DNA of 64,000 nucleotides from Hyphomonas sp. (GCF_022844445.1 NZ_JALHLS010000001.1:124001-188000), one strand, 5' to 3'; numbered from the stretch's first letter, positions 1 to 11,161 are shown. Numbers and translations are program-made. Notes: a model not told the origin generated them from the letters alone.

Positions 1-567
1 CTGGTCGCGGCGCCGCTGACCCTGCACTGGGTCAATGACCTGCCGGGCGCCCTCGCCCGCATCCGGCGCAGTCTGAAGCCGGACGGCCTGTTTGTAGGCG
101 CGCTGTTCGGCGCCGGTACGCTCACCGAGTTGCGCAGCGTGCTGACCGATGCCGAAACCGAACTCACCGGCGGCCTCGCGCCGCGTCTCTCGCCGCTCCC
201 GGGCCTGCGCGACATGGCGGGCCTGTTGCAGCGCGCCGGCCTTGCCCTGCCGGTCGCCGATCGGGACACAGTCACCGTCCGCTACGCTGACCCCCTTCGC
301 CTCCTGGCAGACCTGAAAGGCATGGGCGAGCGCGCTGCCTTCACGCGTGGCCATGGCCGGCCCCTTCCCCGGCGCGTGCTGGCGCGCGCGCTGGAGCTTT
401 ATCGCGAACGCTACGCCGCCGCGGACGGGCGTGTGCCCGCCACGTTCGAGATCGTGCATGTGCTGGGATGGGCGCCAGCACCCGGCCAGCCGCAGCCGCT
501 GAAACCCGGCAGCGCAAAAGTCAGCCTCGCGGACGCGGTGCGCCGCGCGCAGAAGGACGAAAGCTAG
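1..567 (+). CDS. SAM-dependent methyltransferase, C-terminal part (BioC/NDUFAF5-like)
   Basis: The reading frame is open from the first base of the window and ends at a stop at 565-567, giving the last 188 residues of a protein whose start lies outside. The first residues (LHWVNDLPGALARI, then SLKPDGLFVGALFG) are the post-motif-II region of a class I SAM methyltransferase. The pattern 'L.WVNDLPG' with 'LKPDG.F' and a following 'L.ELR' is typical of the BioC/NDUFAF5-like family, often annotated as malonyl-ACP O-methyltransferase-like. The SAM-binding glycine loop is not in the window, so the substrate cannot be judged. An internal TTG at 130 is not a believable start because the upstream frame is coding. 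Confidence 0.8.
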   Translation: MVAAPLTLHWVNDLPGALARIRRSLKPDGLFVGALFGAGTLTELRSVLTDAETELTGGLAPRLSPLPGLRDMAGLLQRAGLALPVADRDTVTVRYADPLRLLADLKGMGERAAFTRGHGRPLPRRVLARALELYRERYAAADGRVPATFEIVHVLGWAPAPGQPQPLKPGSAKVSLADAVRRAQKDES

Positions 568-591
568 GGATTTTGTCCGCTTACAGACGGA

Positions 592-768
592 TCAGACGAC
601 GATTGAGTCTTCGATGGTCTGGTAGGTCCGGTCATTGGCGTCGGCCACGGATGTCAGGCCGGCAAGAAGCGCCACCACGATCAGCGCAGCAATCAGGCCA
701 TACTCAACCGCTGTCGCACCGCGTGCATCAGCGTGAAGGTTCCGGAAGAGGCAGCGCAGTGCGTTCAT
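592..768 (-). CDS. Flp/Fap-type pilin, 58 aa
   Basis: This small type IVb prepilin has a short basic leader, then the class signature GATAVEYGLIAALI and a hydrophobic helix. Prepilin peptidase would cut after the Gly, leaving Glu at mature position 5, as in Flp pilins that form tight-adherence (Tad) pili. I chose the ATG at 768 (MNALRCLF) over an upstream alternative at 804, because the longer form only adds a non-pilin extension overlapping the mutT end. No cpaA-F/tad genes are visible nearby, so it is an orphan pilin copy in this window. The family call is firm; whether it is assembled is unknown. Confidence 0.85.
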   Translation of the reverse strand: MNALRCLFRNLHADARGATAVEYGLIAALIVVALLAGLTSVADANDRTYQTIEDSIVV

Positions 769-778
769 CGTCAATCCA

Positions 779-1183
779 TCAGGGCCGCCGGGCGAGCCAA
801 TCAAAAAGGGGCAGGTCTGCCGGCGGGGCCGGGTAGTCTCTCAGCCTTGATGCCTCTACCCACGCTATGGCCTGACCTTCGCGCGGACGGAGGAACCCCG
901 ACCATTCTTTACACCCGTACAATGGCATTATCAGGTGAAAATCAGGGTAAGCGAAGCTGGCGAAAGTCAGCGGTTCCAGTGAGCTTTCGTTAACCGTGAT
1001 GGAGAGTTCTTCTTCCAGCTCACGCACCAGCGCCGCTTCCGGCGCCTCGCCCGGCTCCAACTTGCCGCCAGGAAACTCCCAAAGGCCCGCAAGCTGCTTT
1101 CCTTCCGGCCGCTGCGCCAGCAGGATGCGCCCGCCTGCGTCAAACAGCGCGGCCGCCACAACCAGCAAAACCGGTTTCGTCAT
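779..1183 (-). CDS. mutT: NUDIX hydrolase, MutT type (8-oxo-dGTP diphosphatase)
   Basis: The 134-residue protein carries a complete Nudix box (GKLEPGE, then REL.EEL), the Mg-binding helix that hydrolyses nucleoside diphosphate-X bonds. The flanking LAGLWEFPGGK and the short length are those of MutT, which removes 8-oxo-dGTP from the nucleotide pool. The ATG at 1183 overlaps the argJ stop as ATGA, so the two are probably translationally coupled. In alphaproteobacteria mutT commonly follows argJ, which supports both calls. An upstream in-frame start at 1237 would lie inside argJ and is rejected. Confidence 0.9.
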   Translation of the reverse strand: MTKPVLLVVAAALFDAGGRILLAQRPEGKQLAGLWEFPGGKLEPGEAPEAALVRELEEELSITVNESSLEPLTFASFAYPDFHLIMPLYGCKEWSGFLRPREGQAIAWVEASRLRDYPAPPADLPLFDWLARRP

Positions 1184-2430
1184 GTCCGATAGGCGCCGTT
1201 GATGTCGACATAGCCGTGCGTGAGATCGCAGGTCCAAACAGTCGCCCCGCCGCTGCCGACGCCGAGATCGACGCGGATGCGGAACTCGGCCTTGGCGAAC
1301 ACAGCGCTCGCCGCAGCCTCGGCATAGTCCGGCGCCCGCGCGCCATCCTTTGCCACCTGCACATCATCGAACCAGATGGCGAGCTTCTCGAGATCCACCG
1401 GTTGGTAGGACTTGCCGACCGCCATCACGATCCGGCCCCAGTTGGCGTCGCCCGCCGCCATTGCCGTCTTGATGAGCGGAGAGTTGGCGATCGACACCGC
1501 GACCGCCTTGGCCGAGGCATCGGACGAAGCGCCTGTCACGCGGACCGTGGCGATCTTGCTCGCTCCTTCCCCGTCCTTGACCACCTGCATCGCGAGGTCA
1601 TGGCATACGCCCAGCAACGCTTCGGCGAAAGCGGCAAAACGCGGGTCTTCGCGTGTCGTGATCGGCGCCATGCCGCTCGCCCCTGTCGCGAACACCATCA
1701 GCGTGTCGGAGGTCGAGGTGTCACCGTCCACCGTGATTGCATTGAAGCTGAGATCGGCAACCGTGCGCAGTGTCTCCTGCAGCAGCGCCGGCGCCACCGC
1801 CGCGTCGGTGAATACATAAGCCAGCATCGTCGCCATGTTCGGCGCGATCATGCCTGAGCCCTTGGCGATGCCGGCGAGGCGCACTTCGGCGCCGCCGATA
1901 TCCGCCACACAGCCCGCGCCCTTCGGATAGGTGTCGGTCGTCATGAACGCCCGCGCGGCGCGCTCCCAGTCCGGCGCGCCAAGCTTCGCCGCAAGGTCCG
2001 GCACGAAGGCGCCAACATAGTTCGGATCACTCAGCGGCTCGCCGATCACACCGGTCGCGGCCAGGAAACACGTCTCACGCTTGACGCCGAGCGCCGCTGT
2101 CAGTGCGGCCAGCGTCGCGTCATTCTTCAAGACGCCCTTGGGACCCGTGAAGGCATTCGAGTTGCCGGAATTTGCCACCAGCGCCCTCGCTTTGCCGGCA
2201 CCTGTTTCCAGCGCCTCGCGGCACCAGCGCACGTCTGCCGAAGCTGTAAGCGAACGGGTGAATACGCCGCCGCAGATCGTGCCTTCGTCGAACACGAACA
2301 GAAACACGTCGTCCCGCACGACGCCGCGGCGCGCATAGAAACCTCGGCTGCCGGTCGCCGCCTTCAGGCCGCGCACCTCCGGCAAATCGGGAAACTTGGC
2401 AGGTGCAAAAGGCGACGGCGTCAGGTTCAC
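1180..2430 (-). CDS. argJ: Bifunctional glutamate N-acetyltransferase / N-acetylglutamate synthase ArgJ
   Basis: ArgJ moves the acetyl group from N-acetylornithine to glutamate and can also make N-acetylglutamate, running the cyclic arginine pathway. The 416-residue length matches the family. The self-cleavage site is visible: SGMIAPNMATML, so the chain should split between Ala200 and Thr201, and Thr201 becomes the nucleophile of the beta subunit. Other family blocks are VANSGNSNA (near residue 86) and KGAGCVADIGG (near residue 170). The start overlaps the stop of the upstream foldase gene as ATGA, and its end overlaps mutT, so foldase-argJ-mutT looks like one operon. Confidence 0.97.
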   Translation of the reverse strand: MNLTPSPFAPAKFPDLPEVRGLKAATGSRGFYARRGVVRDDVFLFVFDEGTICGGVFTRSLTASADVRWCREALETGAGKARALVANSGNSNAFTGPKGVLKNDATLAALTAALGVKRETCFLAATGVIGEPLSDPNYVGAFVPDLAAKLGAPDWERAARAFMTTDTYPKGAGCVADIGGAEVRLAGIAKGSGMIAPNMATMLAYVFTDAAVAPALLQETLRTVADLSFNAITVDGDTSTSDTLMVFATGASGMAPITTREDPRFAAFAEALLGVCHDLAMQVVKDGEGASKIATVRVTGASSDASAKAVAVSIANSPLIKTAMAAGDANWGRIVMAVGKSYQPVDLEKLAIWFDDVQVAKDGARAPDYAEAAASAVFAKAEFRIRVDLGVGSGGATVWTCDLTHGYVDINGAYRT

Positions 2431-3338
2431 AGGTCATCATCTCCGGGAGGGCTCTGAGGAATTTGCGGCACCGGGTCAGTAGTCGGCACATAGGTCTGGC
2501 CGCTTCCCTGCTCGATATTTGCCTCGGTGCGCAAGCGGCGCAGGATACGGCTCACCTCATTGAGGGTCAGGAAGGTTGCGATCTCTGGACGCATCTCCTC
2601 GCGCGTCTTCGGTGGCTCGGTCCGCCGGTCCTTCACCTTCAGGATATGCCAGCCTTCGCCTGTCTCGAACGGCGGCGAAACTTCGCCCTCCGGCGTATTG
2701 GCAATCACCACCGGGAAAGGATCAGCGAGGTCGTTCGGCGACAGAAAGCCCAGGTTGCCGTTCTCCATCCGCGTGCGTGTGTCCTTGGAATTGTTGAACA
2801 CGAGGCTCTCGAACGTCTCGCCCTTCTCGATACGGCGGAACAGCTCATCGGCCTCCTCCTTGGTCTCCACCAGGATATGGGCCACCGACACCTGATCGTT
2901 TGCCTGCTGCAGGCGCACCTGCTCGGCATACATCTTGTCGATCGCCGCTTCGGTCACTTCCTGCGCCACAAGGCTTTCCACCAGCAGGTTGCCGAGGATG
3001 CGCTCGCGCGCCATCTCCAGCCGGCGCTGGCTGCCTGCATCCCGGTCCAGCTGCCGCCGCCCGGCCTCCTGTGCCATCAGTTTCTGGTCGATCAGCTGGT
3101 CCAGGACAATCCGGTATTCCTCGTCATCCGGACCAAATTCCTGACCGGCGCTGATCAGCCCCCGGGCAACTGCCTCCAGCTCCACATCCCCCTCGAACAC
3201 CGGCTCCCCGTTGACCGTGGCTGCGACCGTTTGGTCCCTCACCTCGATCTCGGTGACTGCGGTTTCGGTGCGCCCACAGGCGCCAATCGCCAGCAGCAGC
3301 GCGAAAACCGCCAAATGTGCGCGTGAAATCAAAGGCAT
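2427..3338 (-). CDS. Peptidylprolyl isomerase (parvulin/PpiC type), predicted lipoprotein
   Basis: This is a 303-residue periplasmic foldase. The N-terminus has a short signal helix ending in LLAIGAC, a lipobox with Cys21 as lipidation site. Residues about 75-145 form a SurA/PrsA-like helical chaperone segment. Residues about 150-240 are a parvulin rotamase domain (VAHILVETKEEAD, NGNLGF, PPFETGEGWHILKV). The C-terminus is low-complexity Pro/Asp. It catalyses cis-trans isomerisation of prolyl bonds in exported proteins and would sit on a membrane by its lipid anchor. It is divergent from secA, so an export foldase and the export ATPase share a control region of about 185 bases. Confidence 0.9.
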   Translation of the reverse strand: MPLISRAHLAVFALLLAIGACGRTETAVTEIEVRDQTVAATVNGEPVFEGDVELEAVARGLISAGQEFGPDDEEYRIVLDQLIDQKLMAQEAGRRQLDRDAGSQRRLEMARERILGNLLVESLVAQEVTEAAIDKMYAEQVRLQQANDQVSVAHILVETKEEADELFRRIEKGETFESLVFNNSKDTRTRMENGNLGFLSPNDLADPFPVVIANTPEGEVSPPFETGEGWHILKVKDRRTEPPKTREEMRPEIATFLTLNEVSRILRRLRTEANIEQGSGQTYVPTTDPVPQIPQSPPGDDDL

Positions 3339-3523
3339 GGCTTGCCCCCACAGACTGAGGGCGCCGCATTGACACCCTTTGGCGGCGTTCTTAAGTCTGC
3401 CCCGCGTGCTGGTCGAGTGGTTTCAGCCAGGCAAAGCGCGGTGGGATATCGGCTTAAAATCCTGTAAGCTTCGGTTCAGGATCGCCCCCGTACATCCTCG
3501 CAAACTGTTTGGTGCTGCTTCAC

Positions 3524-6268
<2,745 letters not shown>

Positions 6269-6286
6269 CGCCTCGCATCCCGAGAC

Positions 6287-6318
6287 AAAGGCCAGCCCCC
6301 CAAGGTGGCTGGCCTTTT
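6287..6318 (+). terminator. Rho-independent terminator of secA
   Basis: An 11-base perfect stem (AAAGGCCAGCC / GGCTGGCCTTT) encloses a 9-base loop and runs into a T tract, 19 bases after the secA stop. It is the best-formed terminator in this part of the window. Confidence 0.9.
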
Positions 6319-6370
6319 CATAAGTGGACGGGGGAAGCCACCGGCAGCCCTCACCTCCCACCTTCGCTCG

Positions 6371-6404
6371 CTCCCGCTAGCCCCACCTCTCGCGCAAGCG
6401 GGAG
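6371..6404. repeat. Short inverted repeat in a C-rich intergenic stretch
   Basis: CTCCCGCT at 6371-6378 pairs with AGCGGGAG at 6397-6404. The surrounding sequence (CACCTCCCACC, GCGCAAGCGGGAGAG) looks like a fragment of the dispersed C-rich palindromic elements seen between genes in many alphaproteobacteria. It may also end leftward transcription from the HNH gene. Only one copy was noticed here. Confidence 0.4.
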
Positions 6405-6411
6405 AGAAGCG

Positions 6412-6663
6412 TCAAAGGCGTGCGCCCTTTCGCCAATTGCAAACCGCATGCGCCAGCTGCAAATTCCCCGGCGCGTCAGACCCGCCCGCCGCCTTCGGTC
6501 TGATATGATCAAGCGTCGGCCGCTGCTTCTTCCAGAGCGTTGCATGCGCGAGGTCAAACCGGCTCGCCGGCATCGCCAATCCGCATAGCGCGCAGCAGCC
6601 GTCCTGCTTCGCCCAGAGCGCCCGAAAAAGCTCCGTGTCCGGAGGTGAGAAACTCTGGCTCAC
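6412..6663 (-). CDS. Small HNH endonuclease
   Basis: The 83-residue protein consists almost only of an HNH fold: a CALCG zinc knuckle half, then [12 protein letters not shown] (the His metal site) and [10 protein letters not shown] (Asn and second Cys). Such single-domain HNH proteins cut DNA with little specificity; the cellular role of stand-alone copies is mostly unknown. I chose the GTG at 6663, which overlaps the folD stop as GTGA; the longer form from 6729 would run back into folD. It is the last gene of the yggT-yggU-folD operon, so it is probably a low-level housekeeping product rather than part of a mobile element. Confidence 0.8.
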   Translation of the reverse strand: MSQSFSPPDTELFRALWAKQDGCCALCGLAMPASRFDLAHATLWKKQRPTLDHIRPKAAGGSDAPGNLQLAHAVCNWRKGARL

Positions 6664-7547
6664 AGGTCCGGCGGCAAGGTCCAGCCGCGCCGCGCACAGG
6701 CCGCGATCACCGTATTGCGCAAGAGGCACGCGACTGTCATCAGCCCTACCCCGCCCGGCACCGGCGTGATATGCGCGGCCACTTCCGCACAGCTGTCGAA
6801 ATGCGCGTCGCCCACCAGCTTCGTCTTGCCCTCGCCCTTCTCCGGCGCCGGAACGCGGTTGATGCCGACATCGATGATCGCCGCGCCGGGCTTCACCCAG
6901 TCTCCCCGCACCATCTCCGGCTGTCCGACCGCCGGCACGAGAATGTCCGCCAGCCGGCAGACGGCGGCGAGATCCTTTGTGCGACTATGCGCGATGGTTA
7001 CGGTGCAGTTCTCCGCCAGGAAGAGCTGCGCCGTTGGCTTGCCGACGAGGATCGACCGTCCGATCACCACCACATGCTTGCCCGAAAGATTCTCGCCTAG
7101 CGCCTCTTTCGCCATGATCACGCAGCCGGTCGGCGTACACGGGCGAAGGCCCGGCTTGCCAAGCGCGAGGCGCCCGGTGGAAATCTCCGTCAGCCCGTCA
7201 ACATCCTTGGCCGGATCAATCCGGGCAATCGCTGCGTCGGGATCGAGCCCCTTCGGTAAGGGCAGCTGCAACAGAATTCCGTCCACGGAAGGATCGGCAT
7301 TAAGGTTCGCGATCACGGCCTCCACTTCGGCCTGTGTCGCGTCCGCCGCGAGGGTGTAATGGCGCGAGAGCATGCCCGCCTCTACCGTCGCCTTGCCCTT
7401 GTTGCGGACATAAACTTGGCTCGCCGGGTCTTCGCCCACCAGCACCACGGCCAAGCACGGCTGGCCTGGAAGGGCCGCCACCGCCTTCGCCACCGCAGCC
7501 TTCACTCCGGCGGAAATCTCATGCCCGTCAATCCGCTTTGCGCTCAT
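6660..7547 (-). CDS. folD: Methylenetetrahydrofolate dehydrogenase / cyclohydrolase FolD
   Basis: FolD interconverts 5,10-methylene-THF and 10-formyl-THF, supplying one-carbon units to purine and formyl-Met synthesis. The 295-residue protein has the family blocks: YVRNKGK with the catalytic Lys (near residue 50), [23 protein letters not shown], the NADP loop [11 protein letters not shown], and PGGVGLMTV near the C-terminus. The ATG at 7547 (MSAKRIDG) overlaps the end of yggU by about 20 bases. It links functionally with fhs at 60740, which also makes 10-formyl-THF. Confidence 0.97.
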   Translation of the reverse strand: MSAKRIDGHEISAGVKAAVAKAVAALPGQPCLAVVLVGEDPASQVYVRNKGKATVEAGMLSRHYTLAADATQAEVEAVIANLNADPSVDGILLQLPLPKGLDPDAAIARIDPAKDVDGLTEISTGRLALGKPGLRPCTPTGCVIMAKEALGENLSGKHVVVIGRSILVGKPTAQLFLAENCTVTIAHSRTKDLAAVCRLADILVPAVGQPEMVRGDWVKPGAAIIDVGINRVPAPEKGEGKTKLVGDAHFDSCAEVAAHITPVPGGVGLMTVACLLRNTVIAACARRGWTLPPDL

Positions 7548-7827
7548 CTGCCAGCCAGCCCTCAATCACACCCGCAAGCTCCGGCGGGCCTTCAATCTCG
7601 AGGCCTTTTAGCCGGTTCTTGTCGCCCGTCACCACCCGTACCGCAGACTTTCCGAGGCCGAGGGCCTTCGCGACGGTCATCTCCACGGCCGCGTTCGCGG
7701 CCCCGTCTGCGGGGCGCGCGCGCACGCGGACCTTCAGGAATAACCGGCCGGCCTCGTCCTGGCCCCTGCCTTCGATTCGGTCAGCCGAGGCGCCTGGCTG
7801 GACCCGCACGGCCAGCCGGTGGCGCAT
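7528..7827 (-). CDS. DUF167 / YggU family protein
   Basis: A 99-residue protein of the YggU (UPF0235) family. It shows the family pattern RVQPGASAD near the start, [16 protein letters not shown] in the middle and [12 protein letters not shown] near residue 68. No biochemical function is established for the family. It follows yggT with a one-base overlap (TGATG) and precedes folD, and yggT-yggU linkage is very widespread, so the assignment is secure even though the role is not. Confidence 0.92.
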   Translation of the reverse strand: MRHRLAVRVQPGASADRIEGRGQDEAGRLFLKVRVRARPADGAANAAVEMTVAKALGLGKSAVRVVTGDKNRLKGLEIEGPPELAGVIEGWLADERKAD

Positions 7828-8120
7828 CAGAACGGCGCGAGGCTGTAGCCATAGCGCGAGATCACCGAGCGCAGGAAGAAAATGATGAGCAGCACCACTA
7901 GCGGCGTCAGGTCGATACCCGACATCGGCGGCAGCATGTTGCGGATCGGCCGGTAAAGCGGCTCCGTCATGCGCTCCAGCCCACCCCAGATCTGGGCGAC
8001 AACATTGTTGCGCAGGTCCAGCACGCGGAAGGTGAGCAGCCAGGACAGAACGGCTTGGATCAGGATGATCCAGGTTGCGATGCTGAGGATAACAAGAATG
8101 ACGTCGAGGATCGCTTTCAT
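7827..8120 (-). CDS. YggT family membrane protein
   Basis: This 97-residue integral membrane protein has two hydrophobic segments (about residues 5-28 and 65-88) separated by the conserved family loop, including WLLTFRVLDLRN and EPLYRPIRNMLPPMSGIDLTP. YggT proteins have been linked to osmotic stress tolerance and envelope or division functions, but the mechanism is unresolved. It is the first gene of the leftward yggT-yggU-folD-HNH operon; its promoter must lie in the roughly 150 bases shared with the divergent MFS gene. Confidence 0.93.
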   Translation of the reverse strand: MKAILDVILVILSIATWIILIQAVLSWLLTFRVLDLRNNVVAQIWGGLERMTEPLYRPIRNMLPPMSGIDLTPLVVLLIIFFLRSVISRYGYSLAPF

Positions 8121-8273
8121 GGCGGCGGGGTCGCTCCGGCGTTGGGGTCTGAACTAGGTGTCACTTAGAGTGTATCGCCCCCCTCCGGCAAGGTTCAGCT
8201 AGCCGATTGTCGCAGGGGAAGGGTTTGGCAACCCTGCCCAACCACCCTAGCTTTCATCCCTTCCTGCGGGGCG

Positions 8274-9521
8274 ATGCACATGGATCATGCCGAAACACCG
8301 CTGCACCCCCTGTCGGCGCTGCAGCGAAACCTGCTTATGCTGGCCACCATCGCGATGGGCGCGGGGATGAGCATCAACTTCGTCGTCGTCGCCCCCCTCA
8401 CCCGCAAGGCCGGGCTCGGCGAGGTCGAGGTCGCCGCGATCCTGACCCTGTCGACCCTGCTCTATGCCTTTATGATCCCCCAATGGGGCCGCATCGCGGA
8501 CCGCGTCGGCAGGAAGCGGGTGATGGTCTTTTCGCTGATCATGATGGGCGTCACCAACACGGCCTTCCTGTTCACGCTGGAGGCAGCCCTCGCGGGCGTG
8601 ATGACCGGCACGGCGCTGCTGCTGACGCTTGTCTTCGTGCGCCTCTGGTTCGGCCTGCTGACGCCGGGCCTGCAGCCTGCCTCGATGGCGGCGATGACGG
8701 ATGCAACGACGCCGGCCAACCGCGCGGCCGGCCTCGGCATGCTCGGCGCCGGCATGAGCATCGGCTCGATCCTCGGCCCGGCCGGCGCTGCCGCGCTCGC
8801 GCCCTTTGGCGCGCTTGCCCCGCTCTGGGGCACGATCATTTTCTGCATCGTTGTCGGCATCCTGTTGGGCTTCACCCTGCCCAAGACAGTCCCGCGCGAC
8901 CGTTCGATGCCGCGCCCGAAACCGCTGGCAATGTTCGACAAGCGGGTCCGCCCCCACCTCGCATTCCTCGTCGCCTATTTCATCTGTGTCGGTATGATCC
9001 AGCAAACGCTCGGCTGGTTCATCGAGGACCGCTACAATCTCGGCGATCTCGGCGAAAAGTCCGGAGAAACCGCTGTTCTCTATACCGGCATTGTGTTCGC
9101 CTGCATGGCGGTGGCCACCATTGCCGTGCAGTTCGGCTATATTTCCCGCCACAAGCCTGACCCCCGCAAGGTGCTGCCCATCGGGCTCGGCATCGTGGTG
9201 ATCGGCTATGTTGGCGCCGACACGCTGATGGCTTTCCCGCTTCTCTGCGCCAGCTTTTTCATTGTCGGCGTCGGCTCAGCGCTGGCGATTCCGTCGGCCA
9301 ATGCGCTCGGAAGCCTGTCGGTGACACGCGAGGAACAAGGCTCCGCTGCGGCCCTGATGTCCGCAGCGCCGCCCGCCGGCTTCATATTCGGCCCGCTGAT
9401 CGGCGCCGTGCTTTACAGCGTCGACCACGCTTTGCCGCTGGTCGCCTCCGCTGTGTTGATGACCGGCCTGACGATCTATGCCTGGACACTGACCCGGCGT
9501 GCGCAGGCACCCTCGGCCTAG
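8274..9521 (+). CDS. Major facilitator superfamily transporter
   Basis: A 415-residue protein with about twelve hydrophobic segments and the MFS motif A between helices 2 and 3 (GRIADRVGRKRVM). The glycine-rich LGMLGAGMSIGSILGP resembles the motif-C region of drug:H+ antiporters, so efflux is more likely than uptake, but the substrate cannot be read from sequence. A second ATG six bases downstream is a possible start. The gene converges on the membrane-protein gene at 9518 and the two stops overlap in a CTAG. Confidence 0.88.
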   Translation: MHMDHAETPLHPLSALQRNLLMLATIAMGAGMSINFVVVAPLTRKAGLGEVEVAAILTLSTLLYAFMIPQWGRIADRVGRKRVMVFSLIMMGVTNTAFLFTLEAALAGVMTGTALLLTLVFVRLWFGLLTPGLQPASMAAMTDATTPANRAAGLGMLGAGMSIGSILGPAGAAALAPFGALAPLWGTIIFCIVVGILLGFTLPKTVPRDRSMPRPKPLAMFDKRVRPHLAFLVAYFICVGMIQQTLGWFIEDRYNLGDLGEKSGETAVLYTGIVFACMAVATIAVQFGYISRHKPDPRKVLPIGLGIVVIGYVGADTLMAFPLLCASFFIVGVGSALAIPSANALGSLSVTREEQGSAAALMSAAPPAGFIFGPLIGAVLYSVDHALPLVASAVLMTGLTIYAWTLTRRAQAPSA

Positions 9522-10015
9522 TCGACTTCCGGAGGCGACTTGCCGAAGGCAATGACCGCGCCCGGCAGCGTGAAGGACAGCAGGATCAATCCGCCGAAGA
9601 TGGCATTCCAGTGCGCGCCTTCCGTCGGCTGCCAAAGGGCGAGCTTGCCATTGGCGGCCATGTCGGTGGTCAACATCATGTACAGGACGCCGATCAGGAC
9701 GATGCCCGAAAAGACCGAGTGCGCCTGGAATGAGGCCCGGTTGCGCTCGTCGCGCTCGCGTTCGTCGAGCAGGCTTTCCGGCTCCTGCGTCTGGCGGTGC
9801 AGGCTTGAGCCGGCCAGCACCGTGAAGATGACGAGCGACGCTACCACCGCGCCAAGTCCGGCGAGGCTGAGCGCCGCGCCCCCGCCAGAAGTCAGCGGAA
9901 CAAGCTGCAGGAGACAGCCGAGCGGATACAGCACATAGAGCCCGATCAGCAGCATACGGACGGTTCCGGTATTCAGCTGGCGGCCGAACGGATGGGCTTT
10001 GGAACGGATGAACAT
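9518..10015 (-). CDS. Four-helix membrane protein paired with an XRE regulator
   Basis: The 165-residue protein has four hydrophobic segments, with a charged cytoplasmic stretch LLDERERDERNRASF between helices 2 and 3. This layout and the 'DERE' stretch are typical of the DUF2178-like family found next to small XRE regulators. The start at 10015 (MFIRSKAHP) is four bases after the stop of the regulator at 10020 and has a good AGGAG site inside the regulator's last codons, so the two are co-translated. Function is unknown; by analogy the membrane protein may sense envelope state or modulate the regulator. Confidence 0.75.
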   Translation of the reverse strand: MFIRSKAHPFGRQLNTGTVRMLLIGLYVLYPLGCLLQLVPLTSGGGAALSLAGLGAVVASLVIFTVLAGSSLHRQTQEPESLLDERERDERNRASFQAHSVFSGIVLIGVLYMMLTTDMAANGKLALWQPTEGAHWNAIFGGLILLSFTLPGAVIAFGKSPPEVD

Positions 10016-10019
10016 GGGA

Positions 10020-10256
10020 TCAGGACTCCTGGTCTCTGAGGCTATGGGCAAGAGGGGCAAAGGGCTTGAGGGAGAAGAGTTGCTCAACCGGCACGCCGAA
10101 AAGGGCCGCAAGCTTCAGCGCCAGTTCGACCGAGGGCGCATAATCGCCGCGCTCGAGATAGCCGATAGTCTGCGGATTGACGCCGACGGCCTCAGCAATG
10201 TCCTTCCGGCTGAGGGCGCGCTCGGCCCGGAACACGGAAAGTCTATTGTGAATCAT
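10020..10256 (-). CDS. XRE family transcriptional regulator (78 aa)
   Basis: A compact HTH_3 regulator. Residues 8-62 hold the helix-turn-helix (LSRKDIAEAVGVNPQTIGYLERGDY) and the following PSVELALKLAALFGVPVEQLF. These short Cro-like proteins that precede a multi-pass membrane protein are very common in bacteria and are presumed autoregulators. An inverted repeat (CGTTG, 8 bases, CAACG at 10285-10302) lies about 30-45 bases upstream of the start and is the candidate operator. Confidence 0.88.
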   Translation of the reverse strand: MIHNRLSVFRAERALSRKDIAEAVGVNPQTIGYLERGDYAPSVELALKLAALFGVPVEQLFSLKPFAPLAHSLRDQES

Positions 10257-10284
10257 AAAGGATTGCCATTTATATGCTTCGATA

Positions 10285-10302
10285 CGTTGTGTATAAGCAA
10301 CG
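10285..10302 (-). promoter_or_regulatory. Candidate operator/promoter of the XRE gene
   Basis: CGTTG and CAACG form a spaced inverted repeat. On the minus strand TTGCTT overlaps it and CATATA lies about 18 bases downstream, giving a plausible -35/-10 pair. A repressor bound here would block the promoter. This is a pattern match only. Confidence 0.4.
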
Positions 10303-10325
10303 TTTCATCGGCAGTCAATACGAGC

Positions 10326-10357
10326 GCAAAAAAAGCGCGGGGCACAACCCCGCGCTT
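10326..10357 (-). terminator. Rho-independent terminator of the SDR gene
   Basis: A perfect 10-base stem (AAGCGCGGGG / CCCCGCGCTT) with a 5-base loop is followed on the minus strand by seven T residues. It lies 30 bases past the SDR stop at 10388. Confidence 0.93.
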
Positions 10358-10387
10358 CAAACTGTCCTTTATGCCCGCGCAGCGCGC

Positions 10388-11161
10388 CTACATCGCGCTG
10401 ATGCCGCCATCGACCTTTATCTCGGCGCCGGTGACGAGTTTCGATTCGTCCGAGGCGAGGTAAAGCACGGCGTAGGCGATGTCGTCCGGCTCGCCGACCT
10501 TGCCAAGCGGAATCTGGCGGCCGAGTTTCTCGAGCGCCTTCTGCTCGCCAAACATTTCCTTGGTGCGGTCAAGGATCGGCGTGTTGATGAAAACGGGGTG
10601 TACAGAGTTCGAGCGGATCTGCCCGCCGGTCTTGGCGCAGTGCAGCGCAACCGACTTCGACAGGTGTCGCACGGCGGCCTTGGCAGTATTGTAGGAAACA
10701 TAGTTGCCGCTTGCGATAATGCCGGCGATCGATGAGATGTTGATGATCGAGCCGAGGCCGTGATTGCGCATCAGGGGGATTGCATACTTGCAGCCGAGAA
10801 AGATGGAATCGACATCCACCGCTTGAACCTTGCGGAAGATTTCGTAGCTCTCATCCTCCACCGAGCCGAGCGAGCCGATGCCGGCATTGTTGACCAGGAC
10901 GTTGAGGCCGCCCATCGCATCATGCGCGAGCTGCACGACTTCCTTCCAGCGGGTCTCGTCCGTCACGTCCTGTTGGAAGGCGAAGGCCGTTCCGGCGCCG
11001 TGCGCGGCGTTTATCGAGGCAGCGATCTTTTCGGCCCCTGCCCCGTTGATGTCGGTGAGAGTGACTTTCGCACCCTCTTTCGCCAGCATGCGGCCGATGG
11101 CTTCGCCAAGCCCCTGAGCGCCGCCGGTGATCAATGCCATTTTTCCTGAAACGCGGCCCAT
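10388..11161 (-). CDS. Short-chain dehydrogenase/reductase, classical type
   Basis: The 257-residue protein has all classical SDR marks: TGGAQGLG for cofactor binding near residue 13, VNNAGIGS near residue 92, the catalytic Ser in INISSIAG, and YNTAK with the catalytic Tyr/Lys. The acidic residue at the end of beta-2 (TLTDIN) suggests NAD(H) rather than NADP(H). The nearest well-known relatives are cyclic-alcohol and hydroxysteroid dehydrogenases, but the substrate is not readable. The ATG at 11161 is preceded by a strong AGGGAGG site; the track of frame upstream of it is not coding. Confidence 0.9.
   Translation of the reverse strand: MGRVSGKMALITGGAQGLGEAIGRMLAKEGAKVTLTDINGAGAEKIAASINAAHGAGTAFAFQQDVTDETRWKEVVQLAHDAMGGLNVLVNNAGIGSLGSVEDESYEIFRKVQAVDVDSIFLGCKYAIPLMRNHGLGSIINISSIAGIIASGNYVSYNTAKAAVRHLSKSVALHCAKTGGQIRSNSVHPVFINTPILDRTKEMFGEQKALEKLGRQIPLGKVGEPDDIAYAVLYLASDESKLVTGAEIKVDGGISAM

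Noticed and set aside
6412-6663. HNH gene as a homing endonuclease or mobile-element marker
   Set aside because: It is joined to folD by a GTGA overlap, with no repeats, target duplication or intron signs; composition matches its neighbours.
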